Source: Flavobacterium antarcticum DSM 19726
Lineage (GTDB): Bacteria; Bacteroidota; Bacteroidia; Flavobacteriales; Flavobacteriaceae
Direction: 5' to 3'
DNA length: 64,000 nucleotides
Assembly (NCBI RefSeq): GCF_000419685.1
Contig: NZ_ATTM01000003.1
Coordinates: forward strand, 372,846-436,845
The notes beneath the pieces were generated by a model. That model saw only the letters and a list, made by a program, of their open reading frames with translations. It ran no database searches and was not told where the DNA came from. Shown piece by piece: positions 27,340-34,960 of the stretch (its first letter is position 1; each line of letters begins with the position of its first letter). The translations under genes and the position numbers were made by a program.

Positions 27340-27999
27340 ATGAGAAATTTCCTCTTTCTGTTAATAATCCTTTTTAGTTTTAGCGTTAATGCTCAATCAG
27401 ATACAATAGTTACTGTCAAAAGAAGCGTTATTGCATTAGACAAAGTAAAAACGATTTACAGAGGAATTGCTAATCCGATTTCAATAGCTGTTTCTGATTG
27501 TAAATCTTTTACTGTTAAAGGAGTTGGTGTAGAGGAAGTTTCAGAAGGAATATATATAATAATTCCTGGAAAAGGAAATGATACCAAGATTGTTGTTACA
27601 ATTACAAATTTTGATGATTCTATTTCGGTTGAAGAACATGTATTTAAAATAGCCAACATTCCTCAAATAATTGCTAAAATAGATGATGAAAATTGTTATA
27701 ATTGTATTATTGAGCTAACAAAAGATGATATTAAAAAAGCTGTAATTTCTGTTGGAATAAATGATTTCAAATTTGATTTAGATTTCGAGGGTGAATCTTT
27801 TAAAGTGAACGAATTCGATATCGTCTCAAAAGGCAATACTATTAAAGTTCAAGGTAATACATTTTCAAAAGAAGCATTGAATCTTATCAATAAACTTAAA
27901 GTTGGTGCAATTTTTTCTGTTGAAAATGTACGATATGCAAATCCTCATAACATTTGCAGAGGTTCAGTTTATCCGATTAAAATAATAATTAAAGAGTAA
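27340..27999 (+). CDS. Secreted orphan protein resembling the C-terminal domains of GldM
   Basis: This 219-residue protein has a signal peptide (MRNFLFLLIILFSFSVNAQ). The mature part resembles the two C-terminal periplasmic domains of the gliding/type IX secretion protein GldM. ALDKVKTIYRGIANPISIAV (about residues 31-50), then FKIANIP (about 105-111), then a region ending LNLINKLKVGAIFSVENVRY, occur in the same order as in GldM. There is no N-terminal membrane anchor or helical domain as in true GldM, which is about 500 residues long. The other gld genes are not nearby. Three cysteines in NCYNC and NICRG may form disulfides. The assignment is from recalled family features. Confidence 0.6.
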   Translation: MRNFLFLLIILFSFSVNAQSDTIVTVKRSVIALDKVKTIYRGIANPISIAVSDCKSFTVKGVGVEEVSEGIYIIIPGKGNDTKIVVTITNFDDSISVEEHVFKIANIPQIIAKIDDENCYNCIIELTKDDIKKAVISVGINDFKFDLDFEGESFKVNEFDIVSKGNTIKVQGNTFSKEALNLINKLKVGAIFSVENVRYANPHNICRGSVYPIKIIIKE

Positions 28000-28008
28000 A
28001 ACTTTTGG

Positions 28009-28293
28009 TTATTGCCAAAAAGTTATTCCATTAATTGAGATATAGAGTGCAATCAGTACAATTAATATTATTTCGACTAACCATAGCAACTTTGAATTAG
28101 CAACATTGTTTGCTATAATCTGCTCTACAGACAAAATTACAATATTTCCAACTGCACCGATAAATGCTAATGTTCCAGCAAGTGCCATCCCACCTTTATT
28201 GTCAATAAAAAGATAATTGAAAGCAAAAATTAGTAGGATTATTTCTATTATTCCGAAAACAATTAGAATAGGAGTAAGTTTTAAATATTGCAT
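28009..28293 (-). CDS. Small membrane protein of unknown function
   Basis: This is a 94-residue protein with three strongly hydrophobic stretches (about residues 8-30, 35-56 and 69-91). No family was recognised. It is convergent with the GldM-like gene, with a 9-base gap between stops. The short loops and lack of charged motifs suggest a structural membrane protein, but no function is supported. Confidence 0.55.
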   Translation of the reverse strand: MQYLKLTPILIVFGIIEIILLIFAFNYLFIDNKGGMALAGTLAFIGAVGNIVILSVEQIIANNVANSKLLWLVEIILIVLIALYISINGITFWQ

Positions 28294-28386
28294 TAAATCA
28301 AATATTCATTGAGAAACGAAATTACTTAAATTATTTAGAAGTTAAACGTTTATTTAAATTGAAGATTTGTTAGTTATTCTACTTTT

Positions 28387-28458
28387 CCTGCAAGGTTTTT
28401 AAAACCTTGTAGGTCTTGTCTTAATAATACCTACAAGGTCGAAAAAAGACCTTGCAGG
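28387..28458. repeat. Composite inverted repeat (two hairpins with complementary outer arms)
   Basis: CCTGCAAGGT at 28387-28396 faces ACCTTGTAGG at 28404-28413, forming a first hairpin. CCTACAAGGTC at 28430-28440 faces GACCTTGCAGG at 28448-28458, forming a second. The outermost arms (28387-28396 and 28449-28458) are also perfect reverse complements, so the element can fold as one long cruciform or as two hairpins. It lies in the 352-base gap between the small membrane protein gene and tRNA-Cys. Confidence 0.6.
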
Positions 28459-28490
28459 ATAATCGAAAAGAATAGTATTCTAACTACTTC

Positions 28491-28576
28491 TTTATCTGAT
28501 TTTTCCTAAAAATTAACCACAAAAAAAAAGAGACACATTTCAGTATCTCTTTTGAGGCATCGTACGGATTCGAACT
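28491..28576. repeat. Direct repeat copy 1: terminator plus truncated tRNA-Cys 3' end
   Basis: This segment of about 86 bases is repeated with few differences at 28582-28667. It contains a copy of the tRNA-Cys terminator hairpin. After it come about 20-25 bases matching the last part of tRNA-Cys on the minus strand (from about 28556). The match breaks off inside the T-arm, so this is a remnant, not a second tRNA gene. Confidence 0.7.
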
Positions 28577-28581
28577 ACCAT

Positions 28582-28667
28582 TTTATCTAATTTTTCCTAA
28601 AAATTAACCACAAAAAAAAGAGACACATTTCTGTATCTCTTTTAGAGGCATCGTCCGGATTCGAACC
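28582..28667. repeat. Direct repeat copy 2: terminator plus intact 3' part of tRNA-Cys
   Basis: This is the second copy of the tandem duplication, 91 bases after copy 1. Here the sequence continues into the complete tRNA-Cys gene. Differences from copy 1 include one base in the terminator loop and changes in the T-stem. Confidence 0.7.
28612..28643 (-). terminator. Rho-independent terminator of tRNA-Cys
   Basis: On the minus strand GAGATAC pairs with GTGTCTC (one G-T pair) over a six-base loop, extended by AAA/TTT pairs and followed by a run of eight T. It starts two to three bases after the tRNA 3' end. Confidence 0.75.
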
Positions 28668-28716
28668 GGAGTAGGAGCTTTTGCAGAGCCCAGCCTAGCC
28701 GCTCGGCCACGACGCC
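28646..28716 (-). tRNA. tRNA-Cys (anticodon GCA)
   Basis: The minus strand folds into a complete cloverleaf of 71 bases. The acceptor stem is GGCGTCG with CGATGCC (one G-T). The D-arm is GCC/GGC. The anticodon stem GGGCT/AGCTC encloses the loop CTGCAAA with anticodon GCA, and the T-arm TCCGG/CCGGA encloses TTCGAAT. The CCA end is not encoded. A terminator hairpin follows at once, and a second partial copy of the 3' end lies 91 bases further on. Confidence 0.95.
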
Positions 28717-28856
28717 ATTGTTTAAACGGATTGCAAATGTAATTAAAATCTTTAGTCTTTAAAAATTTAAACTTTAAAAAATTTATTAAAATTGAATCAG
28801 TCTATTTATCAACGTTTTAGTCCCTCCATCTTTCAATCCTTCTATCTTTCAATCCC

Positions 28857-29216
28857 TTAACTACGGTATTCCTCCATTTCAATCGTAACTCGTTCTACGT
28901 CACCACCAATCGGCGGATTTATTTTTGAAACGGCTAATAAAATTCTTGAAACAGATGGAATTTCATCAAAAATTCGTTTGATAATTCTATGAGCAACGTG
29001 TTCTAAAAGTTTCGAACGTATCGCCATTTCATCCACTACAATCTGATTTAAATGCACATAATCGACAGTATCATTCAAATCATCTGTTTCAGCCGACTTG
29101 CGTAAATCGGTTTTTATTTCCAAATCAACTACATAATCAGAGCCAATTTTTTCTTCTTCAATCAAGCAGCCGTGGTTGGTGTACACACGAATATTTTTCA
29201 ATTTTATTGTTCCCAT
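28857..29216 (-). CDS. folB: Dihydroneopterin aldolase
   Basis: This 119-residue tunnelling-fold enzyme of folate synthesis cleaves 7,8-dihydroneopterin. The N-terminal IRVYTNHGCLIEEEKIGSDY and the central DTVDYVHLNQIV are FolB patterns. The SKINPPIGGDVERVTIEM block near the C-terminus carries the conserved lysine and proline. The length is normal. It is divergent from glnS, with 76 bases between. Confidence 0.93.
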   Translation of the reverse strand: MGTIKLKNIRVYTNHGCLIEEEKIGSDYVVDLEIKTDLRKSAETDDLNDTVDYVHLNQIVVDEMAIRSKLLEHVAHRIIKRIFDEIPSVSRILLAVSKINPPIGGDVERVTIEMEEYRS

Positions 29217-29268
29217 TGTAATCAGGTTTAATTCAAGTTCAAAGTTAAAACGTTTTTAAAACATTTTC

Positions 29269-29276
29269 TATCTTTG
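29269..29276 (+). promoter_or_regulatory. Putative -7 promoter element of glnS
   Basis: TATCTTTG matches TAnnTTTG, 16 bases before the glnS ATG at 29293. This implies a very short leader. Confidence 0.45.
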
Positions 29277-29292
29277 TCAAAATTACAAAATA

Positions 29293-31389
29293 ATGTCAAC
29301 AGAAGAGAAATCATTGAATTTCATTGAACAAATTATTGAGGAAGATTTAAAAAACGGTTTATCTAAAGATAAATTACGTTTCCGATTTCCACCCGAACCT
29401 AATGGTTATTTGCATTTGGGACACGCCAGTGCTATTGCGTTAAATTTTGGTTTAGGAATTGATTATCAAGCTCCTGTAAACCTTCGTTTTGACGATACCA
29501 ATCCTGCAAAAGAAGAACAAGAATACGTAGACGCCATAAAACGCGACGTAGAATGGTTGGGTTATAAATGGACCGAAGAACGTTATGCTTCTGATTATTT
29601 TCAGGAATTATACGATTGGGCAGTGATGCTAATCAAATCAGATAAAGCGTATGTTGACAGCCAATCTTCGGAAGAAATGGCGACTCAAAAAGGAACGCCA
29701 ACGACTCCAGGGATTGACGGACCATTCAGAAATCGTTCTGTTGAAGAGAATCTTGATTTATTCGAAAGAATGAAAAACGGAGAATTCGAAGAAGGCGTTC
29801 ATATTTTAAGAGCAAAAATTGACATGAAATCGACAAATATGTTGATGCGTGATCCAATTATTTACAGAGTTATTAATAAATCTCATCATAGAACAGGGGA
29901 GAAGTGGTGCATTTATCCAATGTACGACTGGGCTCACGGTGAAAGTGATTATTTAGAACAAATTTCACACTCCTTTTGTACACTTGAATTTTTGCCACAC
30001 CGCGAATTATACGATTGGTTTTTAGATCAAGTTGCAGATGAAAATAAAGTACGTCCAAAACAAAGAGAATTCGCTCGTAGAAATCTTTCACATACGATTG
30101 TTAGTAAGCGAAAATTACTACAATTGGTAAATGAAAAACATGTTACAGGTTGGGACGATCCAAGGATGCCTACGATTTCAGGTTTAAGAAGACGTGGTTA
30201 TACGCCAATTTCACTTCGTAATTTCACCAAAACTATTGGTATTGCTAAAAGGGAAAACTTAATCAATGTTTCTGTTTTAGAATTCTGCATTCGTGAGGAT
30301 TTGAATAAAATTGCTCCAAGAGTTATGGCGGTTTTAGACCCAATTAAAGTGGTTATTACCAATTATCCTGAAAATCATGTAGAATGGTTGGAAGCAGAAA
30401 ATAACCAAGAAGATGAATCTGCAGGTTTCAGAAAAGTACCTTTTTCGAGTGAAATTTATATCGAAAGAGAAGATTTTATGGAAGAAGCTCCTAATAAATT
30501 CTTCCGTTTATCTTTAGGAAAAGAAGTTAGATTGAAAAACGCTTACATCATCAAAGGTGAGAGTGTAACTAAAGATAATGATGGAAACATTACAGAAATT
30601 CAAGTTTCTTATGATATTGATTCTTTGAGTGGAAGTGGGACAGAGGCAAGTCAGCGAAAAGTTGCGGGAACATTGCATTGGGTTGACATAAAGCACGCGA
30701 TTCCAGCTGAAATTAGGCTTTATGACCGCTTATTTACAGATGAAACACCTGACGGACACAAAGAGAAAGATTTCCTTGAATTCGTCAATCCTGATTCGTT
30801 AAAAGTGATTACGGGATATGTGGAACCAAGTTTGTTAACGGCTCAAGCAGAAGATAAATTTCAGTTTCAACGTTTGGGTTATTTCACGGTTGATAAAGAC
30901 ACGACTGCGGAAAACTTAATTTTCAATAAAACGGTTGGACTTAAAGATGCTTGGGAAGAGAAAGGCAAGAAAGAGGAAAATGCAATCAACAATTCTTTAA
31001 AAGACATCAATAAATATTTCAAAGTTGATGCAGAAAATCAAAAAGTGATTGAACAAGCAATTGCTCAAAATATCGAAAGTATTTCTGATTTTAGTTTGTT
31101 GCAAAATGCGATTCGTAAAAATACCAACAATAATAAAAGTTCTCTTTTGTTTGCGAATTGGTTATTGAAATATTCAAAAGCCATCAAAATTTCAGATGTT
31201 GAAACTGAAGCTTTGCAAAAGTTATATGGAATGTCATTGAAAAGTGAATCGCCTTTTGTTAGAATTGAAACAATTCACTTATTGAAACAAGACCCTGAAA
31301 ATTTGGCACATTTCAAAAATCAATTAATTGAAATGAAAGAAAGAGATAAAAGTGAAGAAGTGAAAACTGCTATTTCAGAAATAATCTAA
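29293..31389 (+). CDS. glnS: Glutaminyl-tRNA synthetase with a long C-terminal extension
   Basis: This 698-residue class I synthetase charges tRNA-Gln. The N-terminal RFRFPPEPNGYLHLGHAS contains the HIGH motif (HLGH), and VSKRKLL (about 272-278) is the KMSKS equivalent. The catalytic and anticodon-binding parts fill about residues 1-555, the usual GlnRS length. About 140 further residues form a helical extension. Relatives in Bacteroidota are often annotated as a fusion with a YqeY domain, but I cannot confirm that from the sequence. The direct charging route implies no strict need for GatCAB for Gln. A strong terminator follows. Confidence 0.95.
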   Translation: MSTEEKSLNFIEQIIEEDLKNGLSKDKLRFRFPPEPNGYLHLGHASAIALNFGLGIDYQAPVNLRFDDTNPAKEEQEYVDAIKRDVEWLGYKWTEERYASDYFQELYDWAVMLIKSDKAYVDSQSSEEMATQKGTPTTPGIDGPFRNRSVEENLDLFERMKNGEFEEGVHILRAKIDMKSTNMLMRDPIIYRVINKSHHRTGEKWCIYPMYDWAHGESDYLEQISHSFCTLEFLPHRELYDWFLDQVADENKVRPKQREFARRNLSHTIVSKRKLLQLVNEKHVTGWDDPRMPTISGLRRRGYTPISLRNFTKTIGIAKRENLINVSVLEFCIREDLNKIAPRVMAVLDPIKVVITNYPENHVEWLEAENNQEDESAGFRKVPFSSEIYIEREDFMEEAPNKFFRLSLGKEVRLKNAYIIKGESVTKDNDGNITEIQVSYDIDSLSGSGTEASQRKVAGTLHWVDIKHAIPAEIRLYDRLFTDETPDGHKEKDFLEFVNPDSLKVITGYVEPSLLTAQAEDKFQFQRLGYFTVDKDTTAENLIFNKTVGLKDAWEEKGKKEENAINNSLKDINKYFKVDAENQKVIEQAIAQNIESISDFSLLQNAIRKNTNNNKSSLLFANWLLKYSKAIKISDVETEALQKLYGMSLKSESPFVRIETIHLLKQDPENLAHFKNQLIEMKERDKSEEVKTAISEII

Positions 31390-31410
31390 ATTTTTAAAAT
31401 ACATCAATTA

Positions 31411-31437
31411 AAAGTCTGCAATTTGCAGACTTTTTTT
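31411..31437 (+). terminator. Rho-independent terminator after glnS
   Basis: AAGTCTGCAA at 31412-31421 and TTGCAGACTT at 31423-31432 form a near-perfect palindrome with a minimal loop, followed by a T run. Confidence 0.85.
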
Positions 31438-31683
31438 ATGATTGAAAATGACGATTGAATTCATTCAATTAATAAGATTTAGCTATTAAATTCGGCTTTA
31501 AATAAATCGATTTAATGCAAAATAAATAATTTTTAGAGTTTGTGCTTCGTTGAAACAGTTTTTAGCCATTAATTGGCTTAATTTTAAGTTTGGCAATAAA
31601 ATAAGAGTACTTTAACGGCTTATTAACAAGACGAAAGCAAATTGTTTGTAACTTTAATAAAAATTAATTAAACACAAAAAGCT

Positions 31684-32022
31684 ATGTCAGTAAAAGATAA
31701 CGGAGGAACAGTATTAGCGCTTTTAGCGGGTGCTGCAATTGGAGCAGGAATTGGAATTTTATTTGCTCCAGAAAAAGGAGAAAAAACAAGAGGAAAAATC
31801 AAAGATAAATACGACGGTTCGAAAGATGATTTGATGAACAAATTCGGAGAATTATCGGACACTGTAAAAAGTAAATTCAGCAAGACTAAAGTTGATTTAG
31901 AAAAAGCATTTGATAATTTAGTAGATAACGCTGATGAGAAATCAGAAGAAGTAATTGCTCAATTAGAAAGAAAATTACAAGAGTTGAAAAAGGCAGCTCA
32001 TAATGCAAGTCCTAAAATGTAA
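31684..32022 (+). CDS. YtxH domain-containing protein
   Basis: This 112-residue protein has an N-terminal glycine/alanine-rich membrane helix (ALLAGAAIGAGIGILFAPEKG, about residues 12-32). The FAPEKGEKTR signature of YtxH/gas-vesicle-like stress proteins follows, and then a long charged amphipathic helix with coiled-coil character. In other bacteria such proteins are induced by general stress; no function is established here. The 294-base upstream gap holds no other gene that I can see. A terminator follows. Confidence 0.88.
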   Translation: MSVKDNGGTVLALLAGAAIGAGIGILFAPEKGEKTRGKIKDKYDGSKDDLMNKFGELSDTVKSKFSKTKVDLEKAFDNLVDNADEKSEEVIAQLERKLQELKKAAHNASPKM

Positions 32023-32049
32023 TATTTAAGGGATTATTAATTCAATAAA

Positions 32050-32077
32050 AAAGAGGCTATCAAAGCCTCTTTTTTTA
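32050..32077. terminator. Bidirectional terminator between ytxH-like gene and SPFH gene
   Basis: AAAGAGGCT and AGCCTCTTT arms with a short ATCAA loop are flanked by A-rich and T-rich runs on either side. It therefore can end both convergent transcripts. Confidence 0.8.
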
Positions 32078-32095
32078 TTTCTACAATTAAAGAAA

Positions 32096-33124
32096 TTAAA
32101 TTCTTGAATCGTAATTGTCTCCATTTTCAGGATGTTCTTCATCTTTTAAATTCTGATAATCGTCAGAAGGTTTAAAGTCATCTGCAGCTTTTTTAGATTT
32201 CTTTGCTATTCTATTTTTGTTTCCTTCTTTCATCGCTTCGCCAATTTGGTTTGAAGCAGAGAACGAAGCTACCATATTATTCAACATGTCACTTCCTGCT
32301 TGAGGCGAATTTGGAAGCAAAATCAAGTTAGAATTTGAATCCGCACCAATCGCTTGCAACGTATCGTAATGTTGTGTTACCACAATCAATGCAGAAGCTT
32401 CCTGCGAGTTAATTCCCACTTTATTCAATACATCTACACTTTCTACCAATCCACGTGCAATTTCACGTCTCTGGTCGGCAATACCTTGTCCTTGTAAACG
32501 CTTGCTTTCCGCTTCCGCTTTTGCTTTCGCTACAATTCTAATTCTTGAACTTTCAGCTTCAAATTCTGCAGCCGTTTTTTCACGGTCAGCCGCGTTTATA
32601 CGATTCATTGCGTTTTTCACTTGAATATCCGGGTCAATATCTGTTACTAATGTGTTGATAATATCGTAACCGTAAGTAGTCATCGCTTCGTTCAACTCGC
32701 GTTTTACAGCAATTGCAATATCATCTTTTCTTTCGAAAACGTCATCTAATTTCAATTTTGGAACTTCAGCACGCACTACGTCAAAAACGTAAGCAGTAAT
32801 CTGGTCGTGCGGATATTCTAATTTGTAAAATGCATCATACACTTTATCTTGAATTACTTTAAACTGAACCGAAACTTTCATTTTAACGAACACGTTATCT
32901 TTTGTTTTAGTTTCAATAATAACGTCAAGTTGTTGAATTTTCAAGTTCACACGACCTGCAACTCTATCCACAACCGGAATTTTAAGTTGCAAACCTGAAC
33001 TTCTAACGCTCGTAAATTTTCCGAAACGTTCGATAATGACAGCAGTTTGTTGTTTAACAGTAAAAAAAGAGGAGAGAAATAGGAATAAACCTATAATAAG
33101 AACAACATAAAGAAATACATCCAT
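32096..33124 (-). CDS. SPFH/Band 7 (slipin/QmcA-like) membrane protein
   Basis: This 342-residue protein has one N-terminal membrane helix (about residues 3-20). A Band 7/SPFH domain follows at about 22-190, with FTVKQQTAVIIERFGKF and VDVVRAEVPKLKLDDVFERK-like blocks. An Ala/Glu/Lys-rich coiled coil lies at about 190-235 (EAESSRIRIVAKAKAEAESK), and the tail is hydrophilic. Family members oligomerise in membrane microdomains and often partner with NfeD or FtsH. No NfeD gene is adjacent here. Confidence 0.92.
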   Translation of the reverse strand: MDVFLYVVLIIGLFLFLSSFFTVKQQTAVIIERFGKFTSVRSSGLQLKIPVVDRVAGRVNLKIQQLDVIIETKTKDNVFVKMKVSVQFKVIQDKVYDAFYKLEYPHDQITAYVFDVVRAEVPKLKLDDVFERKDDIAIAVKRELNEAMTTYGYDIINTLVTDIDPDIQVKNAMNRINAADREKTAAEFEAESSRIRIVAKAKAEAESKRLQGQGIADQRREIARGLVESVDVLNKVGINSQEASALIVVTQHYDTLQAIGADSNSNLILLPNSPQAGSDMLNNMVASFSASNQIGEAMKEGNKNRIAKKSKKAADDFKPSDDYQNLKDEEHPENGDNYDSRI

Positions 33125-33239
33125 TTTGTTTTTGGTGTTTGAGGTTAAAATAATTATACGACGGAAAACAGGGAAAGTTACAATTTATTATTTACAAAAA
33201 ATCCTTTTAAAATTTGACTTCTAAAAGGATTCTTGCTAT

Positions 33240-34745
33240 TTATAAGCTTGCTATTGCTTTTTCAATTCGCTTTATCGTTTCTTCTTTTCCGATAATCTCG
33301 ATAATATCAAATAGGTGAGGGCCTTTTAAAGCGCCAACAACGCTTAAACGTAAAGGTTGCATGACTTTACCCATTCCGATTTCAAATTCTGCCATCCACG
33401 CTTTGACAGTGGTTTCTACATTCATTGAGCTGAAATCTTCAATTTCATTCAGTAAATCAGCTACATTTTGCATCAAAAGTGGTGTTTCTTCTTTCCAGTT
33501 TTTAGTTGCTTTTTCGTCGTACTTTTCAGGCGCTACAAAGAAGAAATCTCCAAGTTCCCAAAATTCTTCTACGAAATTTGCTCGTTCTTTAATGGAACTT
33601 ACAATTTTCACTAAAGCCGTATAATCGATGTCAATTCCCTTTTCATATAAGAAAGGTGCAAATGCTTTAGCTAAATCATCATCAGTTTGCAAAGCTAAAT
33701 ATTGGTGGTTGAACCATTTGTTTTTGTCCGGGTCAAATTTGGCTCCAGCCTTGTGAACTCTACTCAAATCAAACGCTTCAACTAATTCTTCTAATGAATA
33801 TAATTCTTTATCCGTTCCGTCATTCCAACCTAATAGTGCTAAAAAGTTGACAACTGCTTCTGGGAAAAATCCTTTTTCTCTATAACCTGACGAAATTCCC
33901 TCGTCTGTTCTCCATTCTAAAGGAAACACGGGAAAACCTAATTTATCTCCATCACGTTTCGATAATTTTCCGTTTCCAACAGGTTTCAAAATCAAAGGTA
34001 AATGTGCAAATTCAGGAGCTTCCCAACCAAAAGCTTTGTAAAGCAAAAAGTGGAGTGGAAGCGAAGGCAACCATTCTTCACCACGAATCACGTGCGTCGT
34101 TTCCATCAAATGGTCGTCCACAATATTCGCTAAATGGTAGGTTGGCATTCCGTCGCTTTTGAACAAAACTTTGTCGTCAAGCAAGTTCGAATCAAATCGA
34201 ATATCACCACGAATGATGTCTTTTAATTCTAAAATTTCATTCACAGGCGTTTTAAAACGAATAACATAATCTTCTCCGTTTGTAATTCGTTCAGCCACTT
34301 TATCCGCTTCAACCGTTAGCGAATTGTCTAAACGCTCACGAATTGTATGATTATATATGAACGTATTTCCTTGTTCTTCCGTATTTTTACGCAACTGGTC
34401 TAAATCTTCCGAAGAATCAAAAGCATAGTAAGCCCAACCGTTTGCAACTAATTGTTCAGCATAACTTTGGTACAAATGCTTGCGTTCGCTTTGACGATAA
34501 GGGCCAAATTTCTCATTCTTACCAATAGTTTCATCAGGCGAAATTCCCAACCATTCCAATGCTTCCAAAATATACGGTTCTGCTTCAGGAACAAAGCGAT
34601 TTTGGTCGGTATCTTCAATCCTCAAATAGAAAGTTCCTCCGTGTTTTTTAGCAAAAAGATAGTTGAATAACGCGGTTCTAACTCCGCCAATATGTAGAGG
34701 TCCCGTTGGACTTGGTGCAAAACGCACGCGAACTTGCTTTGACAT
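33240..34745 (-). CDS. gltX: Glutamyl-tRNA synthetase
   Basis: This 501-residue class I synthetase charges tRNA-Glu. The N-terminal RVRFAPSPTGPLHIGGVRTA contains the HIGH motif, and GKLSKRDGDK is the KMSKS equivalent. The C-terminal part is the helical anticodon-binding domain. The start at 34745 gives the conserved MSKQVRVRFAPS. A longer in-frame start at 34796 would add 17 unconserved residues and would overlap the -7 element. It is divergent from the DUF4175 gene. Confidence 0.96.
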   Translation of the reverse strand: MSKQVRVRFAPSPTGPLHIGGVRTALFNYLFAKKHGGTFYLRIEDTDQNRFVPEAEPYILEALEWLGISPDETIGKNEKFGPYRQSERKHLYQSYAEQLVANGWAYYAFDSSEDLDQLRKNTEEQGNTFIYNHTIRERLDNSLTVEADKVAERITNGEDYVIRFKTPVNEILELKDIIRGDIRFDSNLLDDKVLFKSDGMPTYHLANIVDDHLMETTHVIRGEEWLPSLPLHFLLYKAFGWEAPEFAHLPLILKPVGNGKLSKRDGDKLGFPVFPLEWRTDEGISSGYREKGFFPEAVVNFLALLGWNDGTDKELYSLEELVEAFDLSRVHKAGAKFDPDKNKWFNHQYLALQTDDDLAKAFAPFLYEKGIDIDYTALVKIVSSIKERANFVEEFWELGDFFFVAPEKYDEKATKNWKEETPLLMQNVADLLNEIEDFSSMNVETTVKAWMAEFEIGMGKVMQPLRLSVVGALKGPHLFDIIEIIGKEETIKRIEKAIASL

Positions 34746-34763
34746 TTTAGGTATATTTTTTTG

Positions 34764-34771
34764 CAAAGATA
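34764..34771 (-). promoter_or_regulatory. Putative -7 promoter element of gltX
   Basis: Minus-strand TATCTTTG matches TAnnTTTG and lies 18 bases before the chosen ATG. This supports the start at 34745. Confidence 0.45.
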
Positions 34772-34792
34772 AGATATGTAAAATCTTTATTG

Positions 34793-34843
34793 CCACAGAT
34801 TATAAAGATTAAAATGATTTAATCTGTGGAAATCATTTTAATC
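34793..34843. repeat. Two overlapping, mutually exclusive inverted repeats
   Basis: CCACAGATTA (34793-34802) pairs with TAATCTGTGG (34820-34829). A second pair, GATTAAAATGATTT (34807-34820) with AAATCATTTTAATC (34830-34843), uses the loop and the right flank of the first. Only one hairpin can form at a time. The element lies in the gap between the divergent gltX and DUF4175 genes. Confidence 0.65.
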
Positions 34844-34960
34844 TGTTGCAAAAATTAAAAAAAATTGTCAGGAATTTAAGCGTTTTCACGAACATTTTTT
34901 AACATTTCAAGTTCATATAAATCATTACTTTTATCGGTTATAACTAAAAGTGTTTGCAAT

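Noticed and set aside
28556..28580. A possible second tRNA gene
   Set aside because: Only the 3' end is present and the T-stem does not pair. No anticodon arm follows, so it is a remnant.
31668..31883. Antisense open frame over the ytxH-like gene
   Set aside because: It mirrors the real gene, which has a clear domain signature on the plus strand.
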